A stretch of 64,000 nucleotides of DNA from Pyronema omphalodes (Eukaryota > Ascomycota > Pezizomycetes > Pezizales > Pyronemataceae): the NCBI GenBank assembly GCA_024516155.1, contig JAJJXM010000062.1, forward strand, positions 62,001 to 126,000. Direction: 5' to 3'. The notes under the pieces were generated by a model that ran no database searches, was not told where the DNA came from, and saw only the letters and a list, made by a program, of their open reading frames with translations. A program made the translations under genes and the position numbers. Shown here one piece after another: positions 11,526-23,500 of this stretch (position 1 is its first letter; each line of letters opens with the position of its first letter).

Positions 11526-12146
11526 TCATTCCATCATTCTCGCGTCCAAATCTACTACCCTCTCCTCCGCAAAAAACCCTTCCAGTTCCATCCTATCCCT
11601 TTCCTCCAGAACCCCCAATCGTTGATCCCCTATCTTCAACGCCACCGCCATTTCTCCAAACCCACCAAATAGATCCAGTAAAACAAGCCTCGCGTGCTCA
11701 CTCAAGCCCATTACTTGTAGTGCTTCCTCTACCTTGGCTCCAGCCTTTTCCTTGTCCCCATCAGCCTTGATTGGGATTTTTTCCTGAGAGCCTTTTACAA
11801 TTTCCGTCAAAATCCCGGGAATTTCTTCAATGCGATCGACTGGCAGAATGGTGACTTCCGGAAAGGAAGTGTGAAGTGCGAGTTGTAAATTCCAAGCGTC
11901 TATGGCCTTTCCAACAATCATAATTATTAGGGAGGAGCTGGAGTTGCATGAAAGGATACGGTCTATCTTGGGGGCAATGGTGGTTGGGTTGTGCTCGTCT
12001 GGGGTCATGAGCATCAAGAGACTGAGGATGGGAGAGAGGATGATATCTGCGCCGTTTGGTAGCGGTACCGGAGAGGGACGGAGAGAAAGTGGGGGTCGCT
12101 GGAGGAGGGCCGCAAGATGGGGCGTGCGTAGGCGTTGTGCAAACAT
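11526..12146 (-). CDS. hypothetical protein, possibly XPF/ERCC1- or Spo16-like fold
   Basis: This is a single-exon 206-residue ORF starting at ATG 12146. Residues about 65-120 alternate strand and helix (SSLIIMIVGKAIDAWNLQLA, then VTILPVDRIEEIPGILTEIV), reminiscent of the core of inactive XPF-type nuclease domains. The C-terminal part (VMGLSEHARLVLLDLFGGFG) could form a helix-hairpin-helix-like unit. That order and length resemble Spo16, the meiotic crossover partner of a Zip2-like protein, but no catalytic ERKxxxD motif exists and I cannot confirm homology. The neighbour at 12457 is on the same strand 310 bp upstream. The frame has no internal stop and its residue use is coding-like, so I trust the gene more than the function. 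Confidence 0.6.
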   Translation of the reverse strand: MFAQRLRTPHLAALLQRPPLSLRPSPVPLPNGADIILSPILSLLMLMTPDEHNPTTIAPKIDRILSCNSSSSLIIMIVGKAIDAWNLQLALHTSFPEVTILPVDRIEEIPGILTEIVKGSQEKIPIKADGDKEKAGAKVEEALQVMGLSEHARLVLLDLFGGFGEMAVALKIGDQRLGVLEERDRMELEGFFAEERVVDLDARMME

Positions 12147-12456
12147 TATGTTGGACGATCGACTTTTTGCCTGCTCTGAAGCGACGATGAAGATGATAGA
12201 GATGGAGGCTGTTGTTAAGAGAAGAATTTAGTGGAGGGATGGAAGAAAGACTTTGATAACTTCTACATGCACTTCCATCTGCGTATTACAAACTCTAACC
12301 CTAATTATCCAACGCCAAAATTAATATACGCCAAACTCCTAAAGAAATAGAATAAAACTCGTCGTCTGCACCTTTTGAAAGTCAAAGAATGCCCCCGGTA
12401 ACCAAAACAATATGTATCCTCCCTCAAAAATAACGCCATTAAGTAGTCCCTGCCGC

Positions 12457-13410
12457 TCAAGCACCGATAAAGAAAATCGCGACACACATTTCTGCCAGTC
12501 TTTGATAGGCCTCCCCGCTCCTCCACACGCACTGTACCAACTCTCTATCCTCCCGCTTCTTATTGCCCTCTATTGTAGAAACCGCTCCTACCACCACATC
12601 GGTCCTCCAATACTTCCTCCCCTGGGTTCCCACACACTTCTCCCATTCCCTCCCTGTAACCTCAACAACCTTCATCCCCGCAACATCAGGCACCCTGAAC
12701 ACATATACTGCTCCCTCCGCCGCACCCAATAAATGTGTTGCCAGTTCTAAACTCGTCGTAGTATAAATCCCTTGTCCAAATTCCGCACTACCCCCCAGTA
12801 CGGCTGTCCCAAAAAATCCCGGCGTCTGTAAATCCATCCCACGAAATAACAGCTGCTCACCAACTGGCAGATACCCCTTCATCACCGCTGCCATTTCCGC
12901 CGGTGTCGTGGACCGTGAGATTCGTATCGTCCATACATTTTGCTGTACTGGTATTGACAAACCGAGCTCCTTTGTGGAAAGTTGTTGCGCTTCGTAACTG
13001 ACCACAGGAGGAATCGTCGCCGAGGTTCGTACGGGGATGAGCTCCAGTAGCTCAAGGGGTAGGTCTTGGTCTTCAAAATCTTCGGGGAGCGCATGAAGGC
13101 GGGTGAGTTGTTTCAGGACCCATTCTAACGGCGTGAGTCCTTTTGGAACTTGTAGATGCTCTTGTTGTAGGAGGGAAAGATCGATTTGCGCGAGGAGAGA
13201 CGGGGGGACGCCGGCGGTTTTCAAGAGCGAGCGAGTATCGGCGGGGGTTAGGAGGAGCTGGGAGGTCGGCCAGGTGTCGGGAGAGATACGTCGGCGCTTA
13301 CTGGAGCGTGGGGAGGAGGGTGGACGAGGGTGGAAGAGCAGCGGTGGCATCGCGATCACTGAAGCTGAGGGGAGTAAAGGCAGCGGGGAAACGCGCAAGC
13401 TGTTTCGCAA
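12457..13410 (-). CDS. fungal protein with ADP-ribosyltransferase-like core
   Basis: This is a single-exon 317-residue ORF. The start is ATG 13410 or, giving a cleaner N-terminus, ATG 13350 (MPPLLFHPRP). The N-terminal 60 residues are basic and Pro/Ser-rich (SSKRRRISPD). After a helical middle region comes LLFRGMDLQTPGFFG, then a Gly-rich segment and EFGQGIYTTTSLELATHL, then AVYVFRVPD, and near the end DVVVGAVS and ELVQCVWRSGEAY. An Arg at the end of a strand (FRG), an aromatic-Thr/Ser stretch (GIYTTTS) and a late Gln/Glu-containing strand match the R-S-E layout of ART-fold proteins, including fungal DUF3990-like ones. The substrate is unknown, and the catalytic Glu is not obvious (ELVQ is a candidate). 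No signal peptide or membrane span is seen, so it is probably intracellular. Confidence 0.6.
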   Translation of the reverse strand: MRNSLRVSPLPLLPSASVIAMPPLLFHPRPPSSPRSSKRRRISPDTWPTSQLLLTPADTRSLLKTAGVPPSLLAQIDLSLLQQEHLQVPKGLTPLEWVLKQLTRLHALPEDFEDQDLPLELLELIPVRTSATIPPVVSYEAQQLSTKELGLSIPVQQNVWTIRISRSTTPAEMAAVMKGYLPVGEQLLFRGMDLQTPGFFGTAVLGGSAEFGQGIYTTTSLELATHLLGAAEGAVYVFRVPDVAGMKVVEVTGREWEKCVGTQGRKYWRTDVVVGAVSTIEGNKKREDRELVQCVWRSGEAYQRLAEMCVAIFFIGA

Positions 13411-16400
13411 AAGTGACAGGGATCGCGTGCGGTGGAGATACGCGCGTGCGCGTGACTCGGCTCCATCGGGGAGTATTCATGACTTTGTCGACCATCAACC
13501 GAAATGACGACAAAGGAAATATAGAACTCAGAAGCCCCGAAAGATGAGTATTGATAATAAACCGCTATTAAATAGATCTCCTTTTCATTTGGTTACCTGA
13601 GATACCAGGACAGGAAGAAAACGTAACCTTCTCAGCCTCTGTCTATGTTGCCAAAGAAAGATAACGCTTTGCTTCGTCACTCGCATTTCAGACACATTAT
13701 AGGCCTGACATTCTAATCGGACGAGTAAGTGTTTTGGTCTTGCTATAAAGGGAAAACCCTGACTTGTAGTTTGAACATTGCGAGAACAGTGGCATTCGTT
13801 TTCTGGCAAAAATTACTTAATTGTACTGAAGATAAATTTAAATATAATAGCCAGTAATACACATTTTCGAACATATAGAAACAGAATTTGAGGTTTTCAA
13901 TACGGAAAAAAGAAGAATCAGATACTGAGTAAGTACTCTTATAGGCAGTCAAAGTGAGAAAAAAAACTACAGTATCTGGGATTCCCGTCTGGTCACCCAC
14001 GACAGTACTAGCCAGACGATATCATGCTTAAATAGCGCAGAGCGGACGGGATGCGTTGTATTCATGATTCTATGACCGTAGCTGATATGTGTAGTGTATT
14101 ATAGGTAATATACTATGTATTTATGTACCGAAGATACCTTCACTACTCATGACTTATGAGTATCGCAGGAGTGAAATGCCAACTGTAATCTAAACACAGG
14201 ATCCCAAGCCCGGCTCGTCGAGTGATGCAAGCTTTGTTTAACAATGATGTTACATGGAGGCAGTACAATCATTGAAGTTGTAGATCATTCTTTGTATTAT
14301 GCTTTAGTACGTAGCTACGTCGTGAATTATCGCGGTCGGTGCTGCCACGGTTAACCAATCTTCCGAGTAGCCTGATTCACCCTAGTTATTTTGGTCCAAT
14401 TCGAGCAGCTGGATAGACTTCAAACATGGCGCTCCCCTCGTCCATCAGTTAATCTCAAACCATCGCTTGCATCAGCACGCCTAATCTCTTCTGTTGCTTC
14501 TGCAGATAGCGCACATTGGGATGAGATGAGACCCATGTGCTGTGCGCGATTATTGAAAGACGTGTAGTGCTATGCTAGTTATCGTCGGGGGAAGTTCTTG
14601 CCCTAAGTCAGAAGCCCCGACACCTAAGCCCCAGAAAGGTAGAGGAAACGTACGGTACGTACATAGGTGGAAGTAGTGTATCGAAAAGGGCGGGCGCTAT
14701 ATAGCCCGCTAATGGCTTGAAGGTCTTGGGCCCTCCACCTCCCCTCAATGCCCCCCTCCGCGACGCAGACTATTAATTCCCAGTGGAAAGGAAGGATCCC
14801 CATGGTAGAGCTACTGAAATGAGAATAATGAAGACAGGATCGTTCTGTCATATTTTGCCGTGTAAATGGTCGTCTGGTCGGTCTTGGTACTTTCAGGATA
14901 TGGTTTCGTTATCTCGTGAGGCAAAATCGGTGCCTACAGTCGCAGAGTACCTCCATTCTCGTAGAAAGTATGTAAATACCTGTCACCACAGCCTGGAAAT
15001 ATGGTCATTGAGTACGAATGGCACGATGTGTTGATGTCAGTTTGACGCGCCCGGCGTACTTGAACACTCCAACAAACAAAATTCTACCCACCGACACTAC
15101 CGAACTTCTAAGCCACACAAACAGACAGTACAATGTTAATATCCTTCATTCTACCGAAATCTGTAAAACTCTTCAAGGCTAGAGCGGAGATACCGTCTCT
15201 TGAACGGGGATTGTTATATCGACTGTAAAGTCTTAAGAGTCTTCAGTAAGGCCGTTTCCGTAAGTCCAACGAGGCATGCTCGAACAGATAGCCACGCGTC
15301 TTTTGCTTTCTGGATCGGGACTCCCAGTGATCTGATAGATGCAGGACAATCTATGTTTAAGCTGTTCTTGCTTCACTGCAGGGCACCCGATTAGCCGTTG
15401 GAATGTAGCTACATCATCGCGCGTCGGTGGGATACATTGGTCGGCGATGATTTGCACTTCAGACTTCAGTCGTTGATTTAAGCTTCCTGTGGCTTGACAT
15501 ATCGATAACTTGTGGCGGACTGGTAGATAGGCTTGAAACATTGATTAGCCTTTTCATTATCGAAGGTCTTGAGAAGTGGCGGCGTCATACACGGTGTCTA
15601 TTTAGAAGCTTTCATCTCATCATTCTGTCGTGTCACCGGGCGCCCCTGATGCATGGACATGTAACAACAAAAGCTTGACTATAACGTGTCGAAGAGGGAC
15701 TCTCGCACGCAAAGGGAGTTCAAGAGCTATGCATACTGTAGAGGACGCTGGTGCCAGTGAGAGAAAGCAATCCGTTCGGCGGCTCGATTACACGCCCAGG
15801 CAGTAATGGGTATCTTCGAAGGCTCGCATCGCAATGAAATCCCGTAAGTCGCTTCGGTGGAGACTTCCGTTGGTAAGGGAAGTTATGGTAATCATGGAAA
15901 GTCTCGTTGAACCTGTAGAGTAGTTGGTGATTAGTTTGGTAGCGAGGCGATCCGATAATACAATGAAGCTCCGAGCAACCTACATTCGCGAAGGGAATCA
16001 GATTTTCGAACATATCAGGCTGCAAGTACATTACTGTTGATGAAGCATTCAGTAAATAGCAATAACGATCACGAATGATTTTGAAGGATGATTCACCTAT
16101 GTCGGCCTCCGTGTTAGATGGGAGATTGAATCTGGCGGTTTTGACGTATGGGACCCTTTTGTCCCCTCAGAAGAACTGACTAGGCTTTGACTTGTCGGTA
16201 TTCAAAAAGATAGAAAAGTAAAAGACGCGTAGAAGCTTAGGTTGCTATCAGCAGGGTATTTTACTGATGGTGGTGTGTTGGGTATTGCAATTGCGAACAC
16301 GGATAAACACAAAGTTTTTACCGGTGTCTCATGTTGTTTTCTAAATCATGTTGTTAGTGTGGACTAAATACCACTCCGCCACACAGTTTTCAAGGGAGAA

Positions 16401-17497
16401 AACAAAAATCTTCAAAAGTGCTCTTGAGCATTTGTCTGATGAATAGGAAGGCTGAAGCAGTGTAAGTTATGTAGGAGGTTCTCAGAGGTCGCAGTTTCAT
16501 CGCAAACACTGTTTCCCCGATACTCCAAAGCAAAGAAACAAAGTAAAATGTCGACGCGTTACGGCTACGTAGACCAATTACCACGGGATGAAAGAAGGGC
16601 CTTCTAGGCTTCTACTATGAGTCCGACTGTATTGGCGAACCAGTTTTCTCCAGTGTCTGCCCCCATATACGTTACTGTACAGCCTAACAGATATAAGTGC
16701 ATGCTGTATAAGGCGAAGAGAAAGTTGCTACTGATACCACCTCTTCTCGCTTGACGTTTTGACGGCATACCTTCTCCAATCATCTCACCAACTCTCACGT
16801 TTCGCTACTGGTGATCCGGCCTCGTTCGCCCCACACACATACCATACGGGTATTTCTCTACCTCCCTGCACGCTTACATCTTAGACGGAATAAGGCACGT
16901 ATGCTTTCCTCCTCCCCTCGCTGGTATGTCATTCGCGGGTTTGTTCTGCTTTTCTTTCTTTCTTTTTTTTTTTTCTCTCTCAACACTACGACTCGAGCAT
17001 CGTCATATTTTTTGAACTCAGCGACGAGAATACTTCATTTCTCATCCTTAGAATGTTTAGTTTTTATCTATTAAGAAATGATTGATCTAAAAGGCGTGAA
17101 TGCTTGTCACGGGATGGTAATCGGTGCAATAATTATTCGTGATACACTGGACATGGGCGGCACATTCGAGAAAACGATGGAAAGATGGCGTGGTGGAGTT
17201 GGGGGCAAAATTCACGGCCATGATAGTAACCAGGAGTCTCCCCAAATAAATCCTTCTAATGTGTACAGATCCATGAAAAAGTAGACGATGAGTTCCCCAG
17301 TTGTACATCTAGCCGCGCCCAGTAAATGAAACCCGTACAAAAAGTTCGCCGAATGAAACCCGAGAGAGAATGCAGCCGAAGCGACCCAAATGAAAAGTAG
17401 AAGAATAGTAGAGCCAATAACCCCCCTCTACCCTCCTCCCCACCAACGAGAATTTGAAGTTTGCCTCTCCCCAATCGAGTTCTGCTGTTTACAAGCA
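13411..17497. other. gene-poor region, no gene supported
   Basis: Four kilobases with only short, unrelated open frames on both strands. I found no domain motifs, convincing splice pairs, tRNA-like elements or long repeats. A pyrimidine tract lies at about 16950-16980. This is the left part of an accessory block that continues to about 33 kb. Confidence 0.4.
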
Positions 17498-17797
17498 TTA
17501 TATTTTAGAGGAGACAGATTTAATCGCGAAGTCGCTGAAGACACCAGTCAGAAAGCTCCAAAGATATAGTGTGAGATATGTTACAAACCTAGCGTCACGA
17601 CAAAACTTTCTCTCCGTCTCCGCATCGGCTGTTCCATTCGATATTTTCTTTAAGAGATCTACAAGGTTTTGTGGTATATCTTCCGTATCCTCAACGTAGA
17701 CTTGGAACATCTCAAGATTTGATCTGAGGTCGCCTTTGGCGTTCTGTTTGGCGTACCGGATTGCCAGTCGGCAGAGTTCGACATGGGACGCCGACAT
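17498..17797 (-). CDS. small helical protein downstream of patatin gene A (companion A')
   Basis: The open frame runs from 17923 to 17498; I prefer the internal ATG at 17797, giving 99 residues. It starts MSASHVELCRLAIRYAKQ and continues as an amphipathic, charged helical sequence (QNLVDLLKKISN, then ETERKFCRDA). It lies 680 bp downstream of patatin gene A on the same strand. By eye it resembles the ORF at 27771-27463, which sits in the same place after patatin gene B. Both have L..L...YA+, QxYxE, a (L/V)(V/T)D(L/A)L block, and a DxxRK/ETERK...(R/Q)DA ending. After RDA the two diverge. A possible GTTTGT donor at that point means the last 30 residues here may be intronic. The family is unknown. 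Confidence 0.4.
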   Translation of the reverse strand: MSASHVELCRLAIRYAKQNAKGDLRSNLEMFQVYVEDTEDIPQNLVDLLKKISNGTADAETERKFCRDARFVTYLTLYLWSFLTGVFSDFAIKSVSSKI

Positions 17798-18476
17798 AGC
17801 TAGGGATAGTTCCGTAAAAAAAACGACGCGTCGAAAAGATGGTAAACGATGATAGTAGTGACTCTTCGAGGGAACAACGTAGACGGGCGTATGTTTGTTG
17901 AGAATGAAGAAAGGGGAAGGCAATGCGGCGGTGGCTGGATTTGTTGCAAATAGAAGCCGGATAGCCAGGTACCGAGCAACATGGCATCGAATGACCTGTT
18001 ATAAGCGAATCTAAGCAACTATGGAGCTTGGGCACTAGCTAACTCACTAGTCATTATGTGCAACAGAGCATTTTTTCTGAATTTCATATCCAAAAAGAGT
18101 GGTTACCAGCTTAATCGTACATTTTCGGAAGTTGATAGGCGAAACGTAAGGTTCTGGGTAGAGAATGGCTGGGTTGCTATGCTAACAAGTAATTCTCCCT
18201 CTATACAGGAAATAGGTGCTTTGATGCGGTAAGTACATGATCACAACAACTAGATCGTGACTTTATATACCCATGTCGCCAATGTTTGTCAGAAGTCTGG
18301 AATAACCAATCATAATATTGCAGAAGGAGAGTCTCGGAAACCGTACAGGCTTGGTGGACGCAATGCTAACCATACGAGGAAGAAACCATTTGTTCGGTAA
18401 GATAATATTTTATAAGGAGCGACTTCATGTGTTCGACACATAGATGAGTACTGAATTTAGTGATGAACATGAACTT

Positions 18477-20582
18477 CTAAAACTGTTTATTCGTCCCTTG
18501 GGTCGAAAACCATGCACAGGGTAGCTCAAGTTCGAGCGATTGTGACTGTCCGGCTTCCAGAAGGACGATGATACGTTTAATGTGGGCCTGCATTTTGTGT
18601 CGTTCATCGTCTTGTTCATCGATACCATATGCGATAGATAATTTGAAAAGTGTTAAGGCAATTTCGCAGCGAATGGTTCTATCGTTACGCGCTTCGGAGG
18701 AGTCTAGCTCAGTGCTTTGTGCACGAAGAACGCTGCCGAAATCTTCTATCGCCGATTTTATGATACGAGATCTGTCGAACTGACCAGGCGGGTAATGATC
18801 CGAATCATCACATGCGTTTATGAGATTACTGGCGGTTACAAACTTTCCGAAATGTGTTGGTAAATGTGCTGATGTGTCTGTTTGAAAATAGGTATAAGTT
18901 AGTCAGGATAAGTCATTTAAACGCCAGCTTGGCGTATAAATGGGAAATGATGACTTACATGGTAGGAAATGCGAAGAGACACAACTTCGAAAGAACTTTT
19001 CGTCCTTTGGACTAACCATTATTTATGAACATTAGCATCATTCTCCATACCAATGTCGTTACGCTCCGTATAAAGGGTGACAGTGCTCCCATTGTATCAA
19101 GTGACAGATTGTGGTTCAGAGCGATGTATTATTTCATGAATTAACGACACCGGTATAATAATTCATGAATTCACCCATGCCAATATGAGGTGATAGATTA
19201 AGGAAGGGTTCGTACTTGAAAAAGCATACGTCGGAATTATCTGGACTAGCTTTGTTGCAAGGGTCACATAAACGCTCATGTCTCTCTTTCAGCGTCCCAA
19301 CATTTTCGTATTTCCTCTTCAGTACACTAGCGATTAGCTCTGCGACATTATTTATGTCATTGTTGGACTTTGGATCCTGAAAATGATCTTTGACATAGCC
19401 TTCAATTTCTGCCAGCCTTTGGTGATGATAAATCTGGATTGGTTTGCTCTTGCTCGGGTATACAACATCTAAGCGGTGGTAGGTGCGCTGCGGCGTCCCA
19501 TCACAGAGAAGTTTGGCCCTTTCTTCAGTATTCCTGTCATTTATTAGAGCCCCCACCATCCATGCGCACATCTTTGGAATATTTCGAAACTGCTTCAAAG
19601 GGTCAAATACAGGGTGGTCACTTCTTCCGGTGCCGATGTCAAGTAAAAGTGCCTCTTTTCGATGTCCAACCACTTTTTTAATCCTGCTATATATCAAGAC
19701 TGAAGGGTTGCTGTTCCCAGTCGTAGCAGCGTCCAAGAAATTCAATTTTGTGCCTGGGTGCTCATACGGCGAGGGAAAGTATATCGGTGCCGATGTGGCT
19801 GCCATGATAGCTTGTTTGATAGTCCATGCCTGAGAGGAACCATCATTGGTATGCGTGCATAGAACGCGATTGACCCCTTGGAGTTTTCTGTACTCCCGAA
19901 GAGTTCCAACATCGATGACTGGAACCATCCTGTATTGCTTATTGTGAGCGAAACCAAGTTCATCACGAGTGATGATGATCAAGAGCACGTACACTGTACA
20001 TTGATTCCCAATTTCAGCATCTTCTGCCGGTGATAGCGGTTCATCAACGCCGAAGCCTCTTTCTTGAAGACATTTGTCGATAGCCTGCTCTAGCCCATCC
20101 GCTTTGTAAAGGTATGGTAGAATGTGGTTCTTTCGATGTATTAATGTGAAAGCGAGCCTCAAGTACGTTTTAATCTTTGTATCGCCGAAGATAATCTCGG
20201 AAAATCTTTCGTATTCGCGTTTGCATTCAGCGATAGTCATTTCGAGTCTTCCTAGCATAATTGCGATAATACTAGGTTAAATTTGTCAGCTTAATCTTCA
20301 TTGGAAAGAATATAGCACATACGCCCCCGTAGAAACACCTCCAATAACGTTGAATACGGTACACGGTTTGAATTCATCAGTGTATTCGGACCCTAAAAAC
20401 TCCTTGCATTTCTTCTCGACTTCCTCTAGGATACAAAGGCTAGCATATCCACGGATACCGCCACCATCTATTATAATATACAACTTAGCTAGGCATCCGA
20501 ATTATCTTTCTTCAATGGAATGTATACTTAGTATCATGACCATCAACGGTCTCTTCGTATAAATGTTGTTCTTCTCCGCCAT
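18477..20582 (-). CDS. patatin-like phospholipase A, six exons
   Basis: This is a predicted serine acyl-hydrolase acting on membrane lipids. Exons are 20582-20528, 20467-20323, 20271-19993, 19929-19216, 19011-18959 and 18877-18477, giving 548 residues. Introns are 60, 51, 63, 204 and 81 bp, all GT..AG, with phases shared by paralogue B. Patatin signatures are the oxyanion loop GGGIRGYASL (residues 20-29), the nucleophile elbow GVSTGA with Ser64, followed by IIAIMLGRLEM, and the dyad Asp226 in FLDAATTGNSNPS. Other landmarks are AIMAATSAPIYFPS and LDIGTG. After the catalytic domain come LCDPCN and VCFF and then a 130-residue helical extension (LFKLSIAYG) shared with B. There is no NB-ARC, TPR or ankyrin region, so it is not a full NLR. 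The residue before GGG is Asn instead of the usual Asp. No signal peptide is seen, so it is probably cytosolic. Confidence 0.85.
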
Positions 20583-23500
20583 CTTGGTGTGATGTTTTGT
20601 TTGATATGAATGATATCCCAAAAGCCTCTGAGTTTCTTTTGTATACAGGCGGATCGATCTTAAGGTAGATATAGCAGAGTTGTTTTCGTTCCGGGAGCCC
20701 CAATCCTTATGCATACGCATTCCATCCAGTAAAGGCCTTGTGTGTCAAGATTATGGAATATCCGATTGGTGTCTACTGAACACCATCTTTGAAGGTTAGT
20801 GGCGCCTCATATTGTGTCTTTGTAGTAAACAACCATAAAGTTTCGATGAAGAAGTAGGCTGTATGCTATGTATTGGTCGCATGCGTAGCCTATATGCATT
20901 CAAAAAATACTTTAAGAATCAGCTATGTAAACTATATGATAAGGCAACATCTACCGACTGCAAAGATAAAATGAATTTGCCAGTAGAATCGTACCAAATA
21001 TGAATCTTGCCTGGTGGGTTGAGCTTTGAGTGGGTTTCCATTGGTGATAGTAATATTGTACTTGTAAAACTGAAAAATTATGCAGATTCAATGTACCATA
21101 TGACGACAAAACTAGGCTGATGGTAATACGAGATATCTCCAAAGAGGTTTTGCTGTCGTGGACCTGTAGTGTTTTTTGCTGTAGATACTGATTCGAACTA
21201 AAATCCGCTTTGATACAACTTCAAGGCAGGAAGTGCGAATGGATCTCTGTATAAATCAATTTCATGCAGCGTAAGGTCTGGCTATAGCATTACCGTTCAT
21301 ATTGGATGCCCACCATCACAACATAAAGTTTCGTCATATTATAAACTGATATTCTGAAAAATATCCCAAGAAAAGTGAACGTGAAGATATCTATTTTGAA
21401 ACGAAAAAGTTAGAGAATGAAGAAATATTAATTGATGTATGAAGGAAAGTACCACTCAATTGGAAAAATGACCCTATTGGAAGCTTCAATATTTTGCTGT
21501 CGGAATTTTTTTTAGGTGCTTTCTATCTCTTCATGGCAGACTATTGTGATAATTATTCAAGATGAAATTTTTGAGGTGAAAAATAGGGTTGACACAACTT
21601 GAGCAATAATAGTACCCCGCTCAACGAAAATTGCGACAAACAGGGATGCTCCCTAGGCTGAAATAAAGGGGGCGTCACATTCTCGGTCAGACTGCTGCCT
21701 TGAGCTGAAATATCACATTTTTCGTATTACACCCGCGCGCTAACAGCCTATCCACGACGAGATTCACATTTTGTGTGAAAACACTTTCATGCGCCGGCTT
21801 TCTTGCTCGGGCGAGCTTTAAATTTCGCGCGATAGATAAACGATTTTATGTACTTCACTCCGTACTGGCATCTTGTAGCCTACACCATAAAAACTTGTTT
21901 ACACGAATAAAGGTAATGGCTGCGCACTGCACACGAAATTGCTTTATCTGTTTCAGAAGTATTTCCTCATACCTGCTCATTTGAACTCAGTAATTTCTTT
22001 TTCGTGCTGGGGGTGTCTACCCGCCCGCGGTTTCCGCGGTATATATTATGTCCTCTGTATCTCTGGAAGTGTTTGAAGTCAACCGTTACCGAAAGTTACA
22101 ACTTGAGATTTCAGAGTACGTGTAGTAAAGCGCTGTTGCACAACAGCACGATTGTAAAACAAGGTGGTAGGTATTCGGCTCATAGTCCGTTCATATTGCA
22201 TAACCCAACACCACATAGGATTTGTTTTTTAATATCTTTCAATGATTACTTGTGTAACTCGAGGTACACACCTTCTCCATACGAGACTAATGATTGTGGC
22301 TTCCTCTCGGCTTATTTCGAGACCGAACCCCCTCAGAGCCCGAGTATTCTACGATCATAGCTGAGTACCTCTTGCATCTTGCTATGATTTGTTTCTCTGC
22401 GACGTGCCATCTGTGATATCGACTGATTGATAATTCGAAGCAGTTTGGCACAAGCGGGAACTGGGACGTGTCATAGGTAACGGTGGTTGGGAGGATGTAG
22501 ATATGGGTGCAGTAGGGGAGGCAGCAAAACATTTTAGAGGTTCATTGTCAAAGACGACGGTTAGCTTATGGCCATACTTCTTCTATCCCTTATCAGTCAA
22601 GGTAGTCCTCAGAGCTTGATATCGTTAAAGAGTTCATCCATATCCTATTTATAACATCATGGAGAACTGAATGTAATGAGGGAACCGCAAGAATTGAAGC
22701 ATACTGCGTATCAATAATCCTCGTTCATGTACTCGATAGTAGTGATCTTGATCGATGATAAATTGCGACGCGTTTAGAGAGCTATAAAACAAGCGTATAG
22801 TACAGTCGGGTAAACGGCAATCGATTTCAATGCTTTCGATACGTATTAGAACCCAGCAGATGCTGGCAACCTGATAACTTTGCGGATGTTGGATGTGGAC
22901 GAAGACAACGAAGAGACGAGGGCTTCACCAGCTCACGGGGTGGTCGGCCCACGAGTGTCACGTGTGTAGATGACGGTTGACATTACTTACCCGGATCGCG
23001 CAGACACGCAATGGTGACTCCCAGCGAACAAATAAGCTCGAAACATCCATATATCTTGCCTATTTAAATTCCTCGACATACTTGACATTGATAGCTAATC
23101 AGGAGACAACCTCGAACAAGTTGAAACGCTCCAGTACACCACGTATCACCCGATTGAACGAGGTCGAGTGATGGCGGTGAAGCTAGACAAGCGACATACA
23201 TAACAAGATCCACCAGCATTCATTCGTACGCATATTATACCTCTCCACAATTCTTCAGAGTCAATACCTCCATAATATTGTTCTAATTATTGCCTGTTGC
23301 AGTCTGATGTACGGCCACAACGCTATAATATATAGGTATAAGTTTAATGTTAGGCTGCAACTTCAGCGTAACCGCTAAAAACCCAAAAAATTCTCTTGGT
23401 GATCTAGAGCCATCGAAATTACTGGGTGATCGTTTGCTGTTAGTCAATGCATGTGGGGAATACTTATTACAGCCCTCTATTAAGCACGGCTTTCGACACC

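Noticed and set aside
13103..13547. Two plus-strand frames of 134 codons
   Set aside because: Arg/Gly-rich antisense shadows of the ART-like gene; no splice signals or motifs.
14240..16800. tRNA, rRNA or CRISPR-like structures
   Set aside because: Checked by eye here and elsewhere for T-loop motifs, clover-leaf pairing and spaced direct repeats; none found.
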